A stretch of DNA of 64,000 nt from Hymenoscyphus infarciens (Eukaryota > Ascomycota > Leotiomycetes > Helotiales > Helotiaceae), in NCBI GenBank assembly GCA_001414345.1, contig LLCB01000292.1, forward strand, positions 1 through 64,000, given 5' to 3'. The notes below the pieces were generated by a model, which made no database searches, was not told where the DNA came from, and was given only the letters and a program-made list of their open reading frames with translations. Position 1 is the first letter of the stretch; each line of letters starts with the position of its first letter. The position numbers and the translations under genes were made by a program. This document shows positions 31,537-41,952 of this stretch, one piece after another.

Positions 31537-32742
31537 ATGAGTAACCAAAACACTGGCAAGAGGCCTGCGTCCTGTGAAGCAGAATCAGAGAATGGCGAAC
31601 AATCGCCGACGAAGAAAAGGTTGTTTTTAAAGAAAGATGACGAAGAAATCGTGAGCATATCCTCCTTCGAGGAGACGCCATCAACGCGGTCCGAGAGTCC
31701 AGATGTCCCCCCGAGCCTTAGGGACTTATTTAGGGCACGGAGGGCTGCCGCGCCTGACGCTCCCCCCAGCCTTCCGTTATTATTTATAACACCACTACTG
31801 GACTCTGAATCTGAATCCAAATCCAAATCTGACTCTGAATCGGAATCACCGTCACCGAGAAAACCGCCGCCGTTCAAATATACACCAAAAAATAAAGAGG
31901 ATAAAGAAATCGTATCCATATCTTCCGACGAGAGTGAGAAAACCAGAAGACCGGCCAAGAAGCGAAAGTGGCCGAAAAACGCTCCATCAACTAAGAAACA
32001 ATTGGCGAACCCGACCGAGTCTGACGACGACGATATTGAAGCTTTCTGGGCTCCTGCCACTGATGAACTCAGACGAAAATATCCGGGACGTAAGATTTAT
32101 ACGGCCAAAAAGCACAAAAAGATCTTTATTGCATATGGATGTGTGCCTGTGTTTAAGACCAAGGAGGGGCAGACGAAAGACCACCCCGGATGGGGTCACC
32201 TCTACTACCCCAACGGCTTTGACCGACATGACCTTCGTGATCGGCGGCCAGTGGTGGGTGTGATGGCCTTGGAGTCGGAGTATATGCTCGATTATATCCA
32301 TTTTAGCGATACGGAAACGGATTTGGAACTCACAGGACTGAGCAATGGCGATAGGGAGAGTGAGTATGATCGTGGTAGGTTTTGGCTGGACAGCGACAAC
32401 GAAAAGAAAAAATATAGGAGACTTCGTCCCAAACCAAAAGTTTATAGGTACGGCGAATTTGAAGACGATAGGTCTTGGGTTGGGAGGCAGAACAGAGACG
32501 GCAGGATACACTTTAACATACGGGAGCTTCAGGGTCCAAATTTTAGGACGGAAATTGTGGATGGGCGTGAGGAATATTTACTTGTGAACGAGCTCCTTGT
32601 CACGATTGATGGGGAACGATGCGATTTACCGGAGGGTTGGCAAGATGGGACAATCTGTAGCATAAGGGACAGATCACAGATCAGGAGCTTATGGCTGGGC
32701 CCGATGAAATACGTGAAAGTAATCTCTTATGTGGTGTGGTAA
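31537..32742 (+). CDS. Orphan nuclear-type protein with two SUMO-interaction-like motifs
   Basis: A single exon of 401 residues from ATG 31537 (a longer frame to 31444 has only a GTG start). The N-terminal half is low-complexity: acidic Ser/Glu tracts, a SESESKSKSDSESES stretch and basic patches (TKKRLFLKK, RRPAKKRKWPK) resembling nuclear localisation signals. DEEIVSISSFEE and DKEIVSISSDES are near-duplicates fitting the hydrophobic core plus acidic tail of SUMO-interaction motifs. The C-terminal half (about residues 190-401) looks folded, with many aromatic and charged residues, but I recognise no family. It precedes two further orphan genes on the same strand. Function unknown; nuclear, SUMO-linked action is inference. 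Confidence 0.65.
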   Translation: MSNQNTGKRPASCEAESENGEQSPTKKRLFLKKDDEEIVSISSFEETPSTRSESPDVPPSLRDLFRARRAAAPDAPPSLPLLFITPLLDSESESKSKSDSESESPSPRKPPPFKYTPKNKEDKEIVSISSDESEKTRRPAKKRKWPKNAPSTKKQLANPTESDDDDIEAFWAPATDELRRKYPGRKIYTAKKHKKIFIAYGCVPVFKTKEGQTKDHPGWGHLYYPNGFDRHDLRDRRPVVGVMALESEYMLDYIHFSDTETDLELTGLSNGDRESEYDRGRFWLDSDNEKKKYRRLRPKPKVYRYGEFEDDRSWVGRQNRDGRIHFNIRELQGPNFRTEIVDGREEYLLVNELLVTIDGERCDLPEGWQDGTICSIRDRSQIRSLWLGPMKYVKVISYVVW

Positions 32743-32925
32743 TAAACGTCTAAAGAGAGAAGGGGAGAGTGCGGAGCACTCGTAACTATCTACACCTGCA
32801 GGTCCGCCACTAGTGTGGTCACGTGTCCTTCCCGCAACACAATCCAACCTGGCTTTGAAGGCTTAGGTATGAAAACCCTTTCTTCATACTCTCAGATTCC
32901 CTTTAGCTAGGGACAATATACTCAT

Positions 32926-33589
32926 ATGTTGGTAGACTATCTCTCTGTGCGCCGGGATATGGTCGAAAGAGCAAGAGTCTATAACGACGAAAATCCAGCG
33001 CCATACAATTCCCTCATCAAGGATGGAGACTTCGGTGCAATGGAGGCAGAAACTGACGGGTGGGATGATGCGGAAGGAATTGGCAACCACATGGCTAGGA
33101 ATAGTAGGTGTTCTCCGAGTCCCCCTTTCAGAGGGTTGAGACTCTGTTTCCACCTCACCCTCCTTACGTATGCTTCTGGGAAATATAATACTGACTCCAA
33201 GATCTTTTATAGTAACTATAGATAGTGATGTTCGACAGATCATGCGTGGACTACAAAGAGCAAATAATTGGATTCGCTTCGCAGATCGCATGCATATGAC
33301 TGTGCAACAATCGGCAATTAGCCAAGAAAGGAAAAGGACGTTGCAGGACCTGTACAGAGATGATGCTCCCCCTAACCACGCATTCCCTGGAACAATCTCA
33401 GGTGTTAAATCTGCAACTAGATTCTTGCCTGCATTTTATATGAATGAAGCTTATACTCTGCACAGCTCTCACCGAAGCTTTAGTCGCGGTATTCTTGGAG
33501 CGGCAGAGCTCTTGATCGCGAATGCGAAACGGGTTTCCGACGCAGCACGCTACATTAAACGAATCTTAGAAGGCTTCAGAGAGCAGTAG
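32926..33589 (+). CDS. Hypothetical protein, two exons
   Basis: Exons 32926-33103 and 33222-33589 (intron 118 nt, GTAGGT to CTATAG) give 181 residues with no recognised domain. The first exon is acidic (DGDFGAMEAETDGWDDAEG). The second is helical and basic in places (RQIMRGLQRANNWIRF, GAAELLIANAKRVSDAARY). The gene lies between two orphan genes on the same strand with short spacers (184 and 130 bp). The exon model rests on splice sites and frame only, so confidence is moderate. Confidence 0.5.
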
Positions 33590-33718
33590 GTAACCTCCAA
33601 GTTCTTTTTTCCTCTTTCGGGTTGTTTCAGGAGGGATAAGACATTTCCTTTTAAGGGAACTCTGTTCCTCCTCTCAAATGCCAGTTTTCTCCTCACCCTT
33701 CTTAGACATACGTCTAAA

Positions 33719-35120
33719 ATGAGCAATACTGACTCCGAGAGCACCCGCAGACGCCTTGAAGATGTTGACCGCAACATAGATTATTACAAAAATTGTATTC
33801 GGGAGCTGAGAAACGGGGGGATGGAAACCTATAAGGAAGAACGACAACGGAACCGTCTTATAGCGCATATACAAAGGGAGACGTTGGTCTATAGAAAGTT
33901 GATGAAGACCGCGGAAGACGAGCGTTTTCCATATTATAAATTCCGAGGTGAAGCTCGTCTTGTTTGTAAGCCATCCCATTTTTTTATTTGTTAAGCAGGG
34001 AGGACTACAAGGGTTCAATCTTCTGGATCAATACTTTTCACATTCTTTTGGCTGTTTGCCTTATTTTGATAAAGAAGTAAACTAACTCTGCATACGAGCT
34101 TCTGCCGACGAAAGCTCAGAAAAATCAGTTCATTCGGACGGTTGGGATGGCGGTTCGGATGGCGGTTGGGATGGAGGTGAGAGTGAAGGTGGAAGTGGGG
34201 ATGGAAGTGGAAGTGAAAGTGGAGGTGGAGGTGGAGGATCTGATTCAGATGATGAATCAACTCGAAGGACGCCACAGGGAGGCAATTCAGGGGAAGAAAG
34301 CGAATCTGAGATAGAACTGCCACAGGGAGGTGATTCAGGCGAAGAAAGCGAGCAATCACAGGGAGAAGTGCCACCACGTGGAGGTAACAAAGAACGATCC
34401 GAAGAGAAGGGGGAGGAAGAAGAGGAAGAGCCAAAGCCAGAAGCTCCAAAAACCGGACAGATTACACGCGCAGCAGGCAAGAAAACCGGTGCAGGTGGTG
34501 GTGCTGGAGGAGATGATAGCTCTAGCAGTGATAATGAAGGTGGTCAAAAGCCAGGGCAAGGCATGAAACCACCAGCAATGGCAGCAAGCGAGAGTTCAGA
34601 TGACGAAGACCCAAACGAGAAAATACAATGCCATGGTCGCAACCAGAAGGGGAAGGGCCCAAGGTGCAAGAACATGGTTTTGAGATCAAACGGACCTCGC
34701 TGTCGTCTTCACAAGAACCAAAAAGATGTGGAGTCCGAGGAAAGCAATTTATCAGATGGGGGCAAGAAACCAAAGAGCAGTGGTAAAGAATTAGGGGGGG
34801 GAAAGAAAGCAGCAAAGGTACGAAAAGACAATTCCGACGATGCAGATGACGAGCGACTGCAATGCAAAGGTCGTACCCAAGGGGGGAAGGGCCCGCGATG
34901 CAAGAACATGATTTTGAAATCGAAAGGACCTTGCTGTCGTCTTCATGTGAATCAAGTAGATGATGTGGATTCTGAAGAGGAGTCGGAGGAGGATGAGCCT
35001 GACCCATCAGTGCAATGCGGAGGGAACACTAAAGGGGGCACGGGCCCGCGATGTAAGAACATGGTTCCAGGTTCAAAGGGGCCTAATTGTCGTCTTCATA
35101 AGAAACAAGAAGGCAATTGA
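33719..35120 (+). CDS. Orphan protein with three Cys/His repeats (CKNM...CRLH)
   Basis: Exons 33719-33965 and 34099-35120 (intron with GTAAGC, ACTAAC branch, ACGAG acceptor) give 422 residues. Exon 1 encodes a charged helical region (RRRLEDVDRNIDYYKNCIRE). Exon 2 begins with Gly/Ser/Asp-rich low-complexity sequence and ends with three repeats of about 30 residues: QCHGRNQKGKGPRCKNM...CRLH, QCKGRTQGGKGPRCKNM...CRLH, QCGGNTKGGTGPRCKNM...CRLH. Each has Cys, Cys, Cys-x2-His at constant spacing, as in a small zinc-binding fold. It resembles the QC-G-T--G--C------C--H units found in some fungal and bacterial proteins of unknown role. Acidic linkers separate the repeats. Zinc and nucleic-acid binding are inferred. 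Confidence 0.68.
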
Positions 35121-36624
35121 TCAGCAATCAAGAAATATCAAGTACTAGTGCTTACTGTTTTTGATTCTTCATTCTTCAATCAATATACAGATATAAGAAT
35201 GAGAAACTTTATCGTTGGATCAAACTCTTAGCTTAGCACCGAATATACTCGCTTAATTTCGTGACAATTCTCTGGTATCGTACAAGTTTAGCATTAGTTC
35301 CAGCTTTTAGCAAAAGCCGAACTAATGGTGCGCTCAATCTCAATTCCAGACTAACCAAGTCATTATAGAAAGGTAGAAACAGCAATGGATTTATTCTACA
35401 GTAGCCTCAACTACTCGTGGCGAGATAGAGTATTCTAAGCGAGAAAATTCCAATATACATCAAAAGTAGCAGTAAATACTTCAGCTTCCTACCTGCCAAC
35501 ATAGACATCGTTATTTAAATAACACAGAATAACTCAAGTCATAAATCGTATCAAACTAAAAAGTTAACGTAACAAGACAAGCTTTCTATCACCGCTTTTG
35601 AATCTTGGCTACAGGTAATTTTTTAATATATAAAACGGGTTCGTTCCAGTAAAACGGGTTCCAAAAACATCAGCTTCTGACCCCCATCTAGACACACCCT
35701 AAAATAAAACAAAATAAAACCATACAAAGAAAAAAAGGCCGCCTCCAGACCCCAAACGTATTTCATAGAACATCTACTCTCCACATATAACCCAGCGCCG
35801 AAATTCAGTTAGAGTAAAATAAGACCCTCTCAACCCCTCTTTTCCGTACTACATATACTTTCTCCACTCCTCTCAGCTCTAAATTGTAATACACAAACCC
35901 CTAAATTCCAGATTCTAAGAAAGAAAAAGAACAAGTGAGCTTGGATACCCTAGGACTTTCAAAATCGGAAAAAAGAACCATCCATAGTATCCCCTCAGAG
36001 ATGCCAGTAGGAACACTGCTACAGACCGCGCGCGTAGACATGCCACCTCTTTTTCTTTTTCAAAACCGCAAATCTTTTTATAGAAAGAAGCTTAAAAATT
36101 TAAAAGATATTATATTTGAGATGTTCTTACATAACGTCTCTGTGTGACTTTTTTAAAAATAAAAAAAAGTTTAACCGCCTATATCGCTCGATGCGGTCAT
36201 GGTGTTCCTGATGGCATTTGAGGGGATAGCTCTAGACCTTGCACGGAATTCCAGATGCGAAACTCTGACCGCGAGCCGCCTTCCAAGGAAAACCCCATAC
36301 TGATGATTTCCTCAATGATTTCCACAATTCCAGAACAACTGAGTAATTTATAGCGGGAAGGTAACAACAGCTCGAGGTTTATCCACTGCCAATTACCCCT
36401 GATGTGAAGGATTCTAAGCGAGAAGATCGAGAGGGCAAAAGGAACAAGTAAGACAAAACCTCGACTCTCCAAAACAGCACAGAAACCCAATTTCAGGAAT
36501 TGCTTTATTCAAAAAGGAGAACTATCTCTAAAGAAGCAATCACCCACAATACCCGAAGTTTCCCCCCACTCCAGTTCACCAATTTTGCGCCCCTCGAAAA
36601 GCAAGTTCATCATGTTTCCCAACA
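35121..36624. other. 1.5-kb stretch without a recognisable gene
   Basis: Moderately AT-rich but not RIP-like. Short open frames (for example near 35935-36147 and on the minus strand at 36197-36490) lack ATG or family features. The right end should hold the 3' UTR of the minus-strand permease gene. Confidence 0.4.
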
Positions 36625-38296
36625 TCAAGCACGCTCACTCGCCCTTGTCCCCTTCTCAATAACATCCACATCCTCGCGATCGCTAGACTCATGAGCAACC
36701 TGCCCACGGTGGTGAATCTTGGCCAACGCAGTTTCAATAGTGTTGTGGCCAGCCGCCTCATCCATATCCGAATCGTCCTTGACGACGAAACTTCTCCGTA
36801 GGTATTCCGGTCCCACAAATGTGAGGACTATCACGTAGGCGTAAACACAGCCCATGAAAATACACATCACCAAGCCATATTTGTAGCGTGGAGTTTTGCC
36901 TTTGGGTGGTAGAGGGAATTGCGCACCAATTGTGGACTCGATTGTCGAAGAAGCGGATGAAACTAGGTTACCGAGTTGATATGATGTACCGACGACGAAA
37001 GTACGGAAGGAGCCAGGTGAGAGTTCCATCAAGTGGATTGGGATGACGCCCCAAGCACCTTGAACACAAAATTGCTCGAAAAATGCAGCGGCAATGACTG
37101 CCTTGCTCGAGGTAAAGGTGTACGGATACAGCAGAGCACCTCCAATAATGCTGATGAAGATGATGGAAAATCGTCGTCCAAAGATTTGTGAACAATAACC
37201 AATGACAGTACCACCTGTCATGGCGCCAAGATTAGCAACAACTTGTGTGACTGTCACAGCGTTAGCACTGAAGTTGTATTGGTTCTTCAGCATCGTCGGG
37301 TAAAGATCTTGGGATCCATGTGACTGGGGGGTACTTATTAGCATGTGTCTACCGTGGGGAGGAAGCCTATTCCTTACCATAAAATTGAAACCTGCCATCA
37401 AGAGGACAAGGTAAACCAACAAAAGCCAATGACGCTTCAGTGCCACCTTTCCTTCCGCAATAAACGTGGCTCCAATATTACCCCGCTCGTTACGAACAGC
37501 CTCTCGTTCGATATATGCATCGGTTTCGGGAAGGCAGAGTCGGAAGATAATAATCAACACTGGGGGGCAGGCACCGAACCAGAAGAGCGGACGCCATCCA
37601 TGAGAGGTGGTGTTCACAAGACCTCTGGCAAATGCCGTCGCGAGAAGATAACCGAAGGCGTAACCTTGTTGAAGCATTCCTGAAATAAGTCCACGAGCTT
37701 CCTCGGGACAATCTTCCAATGCTGTTGCAGCGGCGTTGCCATACAAGCCACCCATCGCAATTCCAAATAGAGCACGGCAGGCAAGGAATTGCTTGTAGGT
37801 GTTACAAAATCCGGTCCCGAGTTCGAGAATGATGAAGAGGATATTGTTTACGACGAAAGGCCATTTTCGTCCGTATCGATCGGCTGCCAGACCGAAAGCA
37901 ATAGATCCCACAGATCTGAACATGAGAACCAAGGTGATACCCCATGTAATGTCAGTATTCGTTTTTCCGAACTCTTCTGCTAGATCCTCAACCGTCAAAC
38001 TGACTGTGAAGAAATCGAAAGCATCCCAAGTCTGCAACAGCATTAGCAGTGCCCACAACTCGGAAATATGATATACGAACCCATGCACAAAAACCACAGA
38101 GAAAGAAGAGCCATTGTTTTCCGGTCAACATCCGAATCAGTCTTATTGGATTGGGTGCCTTGTGCATTGGGGGTTTGAGAGTGGTGATTCGGGTTCGTGC
38201 ATATTCGCCTGCGGACATTTCATGAGGGGCATGAGATTCGTGAACAGCTGGATCTCGACTTGGAGAAGTCTCCATTTTGTCGTTGTAGTCCGCCAT
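36625..38296 (-). CDS. Jen1-type monocarboxylate/proton permease (MFS)
   Basis: Plasma-membrane symporter for lactate, pyruvate or similar carboxylates. Exons 38296-38081, 38031-37378 and 37323-36625 give 522 residues with about 12 membrane helices. Intron 1 (49 nt) joins CAW to TWDAFDFFTVSL, the typical first helix. Intron 2 (54 nt, in frame without stops) splits the Jen1 signature: removing it yields NFMSHGSQDLYPT, fitting Nxx(S/T)Hx(S/T)QDxxxT. The MFS motif between helices 2 and 3 is visible as GLAADRYGRKW. Both tails are hydrophilic and Ser/acid-rich, as in family members subject to glucose-induced turnover. The exact substrate is not readable. Confidence 0.92.
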
Positions 38297-40039
38297 GATG
38301 GATGGTGTACTGGCGCTGAGAATAATATCAGTTGCTTTTCTTGCAGTAATAGTAGGTTATAGATGGAATATGAGTGACTTACACCCTGCGTATATCACGG
38401 TTGAGCTGTACAGAAACAGCTGGAACAGAAGCAACTGAGCGACGAGCCTTTAACTAAGCCAAAAAAAAAAAATGATATGCGACTTGTTTCCCGTGGAGTC
38501 GCAGACCTTTTCTCGCTTGTTGCGGGATTTGGAGAGCTGATCAAAGTCCCAAACCTTGAGGTCTTAATCTTATTACTCTATTGAATCCCCAGCCAACAGG
38601 AATTTGTAAGGAATTTGTAGGGAAGAGGTGAATGAAGAATAATTTAGGTTATGGAGGTAGGTCATTTATCTGTCTCCGATTGACCTCTCCCCTGTCGTAT
38701 TTTCTGCCACTTACCTACTTCTTTCCCAAAAGGCAAGTGCAATCACTTGACCACAACTTGAACTAGACCCGATCTTGACCATTTCTCGGTGATCAACGGT
38801 CGTACCGAGAGTGTCAACCACTTAGGACAATTCATTTGTCTTTGTGGCGTTCCACCCATGGCATTTGAACGTACGTTCAGCATGGTATGATGCATGGATG
38901 ATGAAGTGAAATCCAAAATCATTGAAGGAGAGTGGGATGAAAATGCGGTACGGAGTACGGGGTGTACTCGAGTCGAGTAGGGGGTAGTAACACTAGCTGG
39001 AAGCTCCGCCTGTGCCGTTGGGCTGCTTCTCCAGGCTTTGTTCTCGCCCTGTGATACGCTGAAAGCTCTCCATTTCCCCGCCCCAACCCCAACAAATCCC
39101 CGCACTCGGTTCAAGCATTTGCAAGCCTTCACAAGCCAGCTAAGCTTTCAGCCATTCACCGGGCAACGAGATATCAAGTCGTCACCGGGTGCAGGTGCTT
39201 TCAGAACTGGAAACAAACCGGGCATTTTCCACTTCAGATTTTCAGCCCCATCCTCTAAACCTTTCCAACGGTTGCCGACATTGTGTATTAAGACACATGT
39301 ACTAGTACTCCGTACCCGAGATGAACCCTGGTGCTTCAACTCCCAAATCTTGCGAGTCGGGACACAAGAAAGGAGGTTGGCTCGGTTGGGTACGCACCTT
39401 GCCCCCCAGGAGGATTGTCGGTGAATTTTCTCGGCTTAAATTCGGAAAGTTGGGCTGGATGGAGACTCTGGCTCCGAGGTAGATTTTGACTGTGCTGGTG
39501 TGCTGGTGTGCTGGTGTGCTGGTGTGTTGGAGTTGTCAGCGGAATGATTCCACGAGTTGGGGTTTCAAAAGGCCCGAATCCCCTCCATTGATCACTCACT
39601 CAACCGAGTCCCATTCCACACCACTCTCACGTCGGAAACACGAGTATATTTGAACTTGGCGACATCATCCAAGGTTGGAGTAGAAGGCGTAAAAGACTGT
39701 TCTCAAGATAGGAGGACTGTACAGTAATCGTAGGCTTTCAATCGTAGGCACGTCTTTTCCTAGAAAGGACTGATGTTGTGGATGGACGTTGGGATAAAAC
39801 TGGAACGCGGAGAAATCCGGAGAGAAAAACACGGGGTGTAGCGAAAACCCCCGGATTTTCTTTATTTTCTCCACATGGGGTAATTGTTTTTATTGACGTC
39901 GTCTCTGTCTGTTCTCTTCACCATCCAAGACGACGACGACGATGAAGAGATTTGTATAGAAAAGGGGGAAATTCATCGTTCGTCACATGACTTATCCCCT
40001 CCTGCCCCCCCCGGCCACTACCAGATTCCTGAAGCATTC
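38297..40039. other. 1.7-kb intergenic region
   Basis: Upstream of the permease start are a short A run (38461-38472) and long stretches of non-coding character. Four copies of the 8-bp unit GCTGGTGT lie at about 39495-39530. Open frames here are short, antisense to each other and unrelated to known proteins. No gene recognised. Confidence 0.45.
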
Positions 40040-41056
40040 TCAAACAGTCTTTACATTCTCCTCCTTGTTATACTTCGCAGTTCCAAGCTTCTCATCAAGA
40101 GTATAAAAGTCCCAAAAGCTCATGATGATAGGCTTAAATTTCGTGGTATCGACTCTGTTTGCATGACCTTGCAACTTTAACTCCTCTTCGATATGTACCC
40201 TTCAAAAGATCAAACTTTGTCTTCATCTCAATCTTAGAAAGGGTGTAAGAGAATATCAGGCTTTCTTCCGAGTATATCTGCCATTCCAAGAACTGTATGT
40301 AATACCTGGGAAAGGCAGATATATTCTCCTCGAATGCTAGGAAGAATCGAATGAGTGATTCTCCTAAATGTTCTCGGGGAATATATATATTCAACCCGAA
40401 TCTTCTCCCTAAAACAATCCCTTCCTCCCTTCCGCACATCAAAAAGCCAAAACAAAGCAAAAACGTAGAAGAGCAAAACTCACCTCAAAACCCGAACCTC
40501 AAAAATCCCAACAAAACCCCCACGGCCTCATTCTTCACAACAAGTCCCCCCTCCATCTGCACAGGACACTCCTTAATCCTCGGCACATCAACCAACTCAC
40601 TCTTCTGCTCCTCCAACCCCGCATGCGCAAACTTATCTTTCACAACCCTCATTCCACTCGCTTTCTGGCTCTCCGAGAGTTCTGAGAGCCCTGTTGTGCG
40701 GTTGAGAGCCAGGATAGCGGGGAGGTTTACGGGGGAGGGGATATTGAGGACGCAGGTGCGGGTGCGGACGAGGTTCTGCCACTCTGGGCGGTTTGTGAGG
40801 TGCTTTGGGGAGTGTTAGCGAGGGGTTACGATGTACTGAAAGCTATCAAGTGTATGTCTTTGGGATATGGGGCGAATGGTATGGGGTTAAGAAAGGGGGA
40901 TGTATACGCTAAGGGTCCTAGGACTGCACGATCGCCAACCCAGAAGATGGAGGACGTTGGGGCGATATTTGGGGTTCCGTCTGGGTTGATGGTTGTGATT
41001 AGGACGACGGTGGTGGCCCAGTAGAGGACCGCAGGGGAGATTGCTACGTGTGGCAT
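40040..41056 (-). pseudogene. Flavin-reductase-like FMN-binding split-barrel protein, with two frameshifts
   Basis: Exon 1 (41056-40908) starts MPHVAISPAVLYWATTVVLI and reaches SSIFWVGDRAVLG, typical of this flavoprotein family. A 105-nt intron (GTATAC, CGCTAAC, AAAG) leads into ATSQTAQ. An 8-nt surplus at 40776-40783 then breaks the frame before NLVRTRTCVLNIPS. The frame runs on to RIKECPVQMEGGLVVKNEAV, then shifts again in a run of five G (40517-40521) before GGFVGIFEVRVLR. The last exon (40199-40040) gives VHIEEELKLQGHANRVDTTK and IIMSF to the stop. Both lesions would have to be corrected for a full protein, so it is a recent pseudogene unless they are assembly errors. The family binds FMN and often reduces flavin or acts in oxygenation; role here unknown. 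Confidence 0.7.
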
Positions 41057-41952
41057 TTTTGCTTCGGTTTGGAGGGCAGTTGAACTCGGAGTGCTTTTGA
41101 TTTGAAAAGGGCCAGTTTGTTTAAGAGTATTTGGAAATCTCGACTAGAGCTGCAAGATGGAATTGGAAGTGTTGTCTAGAACTTTCTTTTGCTCGTCTTG
41201 TAGAAAGAATTTTTGAACTGAATATCGCATCCCATCCTCCTTTATACCCTTTTCCCTCCCCTTCCCTCCCCTCCTAAACACAGAATCCACAATATTCAAT
41301 CAAAACCCCATTTCCCCCATGCAACATTCAAATGTTCCAATATCCCAATGTTTACAAACCGCGGATTTAAGATAACTCGCACTTACACGACGATTGCATA
41401 TGGTGGACCTGTCAGCAAAGTGGAGTTTTTTCAATCCACTTTTAGTCCAGACATAAGATCTTACTACATTGCGGCGCATGCCAAAGGTGTATTGATTCTT
41501 GAAAACCATTCCTTCTGTGAACGGCAATTGAGCCTCATAATGATTCCACATGCCGTGGGGGTGCACGAAGCTATTGCGCTACCCAGGGCAGAAGACATAC
41601 TCTATGCAACCCAGGAATGATAAATGATGCGCTAAACTCGAGTGTACGGAGGAACGGATGTAAGTCAAGATCCGTAACAACACATGGGGAAAGAACAGCA
41701 AGTGAGAAAAATTGCCAGGCTGGGAAGAGCATTTCAGGTGCAAAGGCAAATGTAATAAACAGGCCCAGAATCACAATAGACATAAAACAAATACTCCTAA
41801 GATAAACATCGTGCTGAAGGTACTTTGATTCTATCTTTCTATGATAAATATTGTCACCAATCCATAATGAAGCCAGAGCTGAGTACTGCTGCGTTCCTTT
41901 GACCAGTTCGCGACAGCCACGAGGGGTATTTGAAACTTTCCGTCACATCTTC
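41057..41952. other. Intergenic, no gene recognised
   Basis: About 900 bp with ordinary composition and only short antisense frames. A C/T-rich tract lies at 41225-41330. The right end should contain the 3' UTR of the tRNA synthetase gene. Confidence 0.4.

Noticed and set aside
35935..36147. 70-codon open frame before the permease gene
   Set aside because: GTG start and no features; AT-leaning non-coding DNA.
36197..36490. Hydrophobic open frame of 97 codons, minus strand
   Set aside because: Starts in 3' UTR-like DNA with a non-ATG codon, and no homologue recognised.
40351..40818. 155-codon plus-strand open frame
   Set aside because: It is antisense to the flavin-reductase-like pseudogene, whose conserved blocks are on the minus strand.
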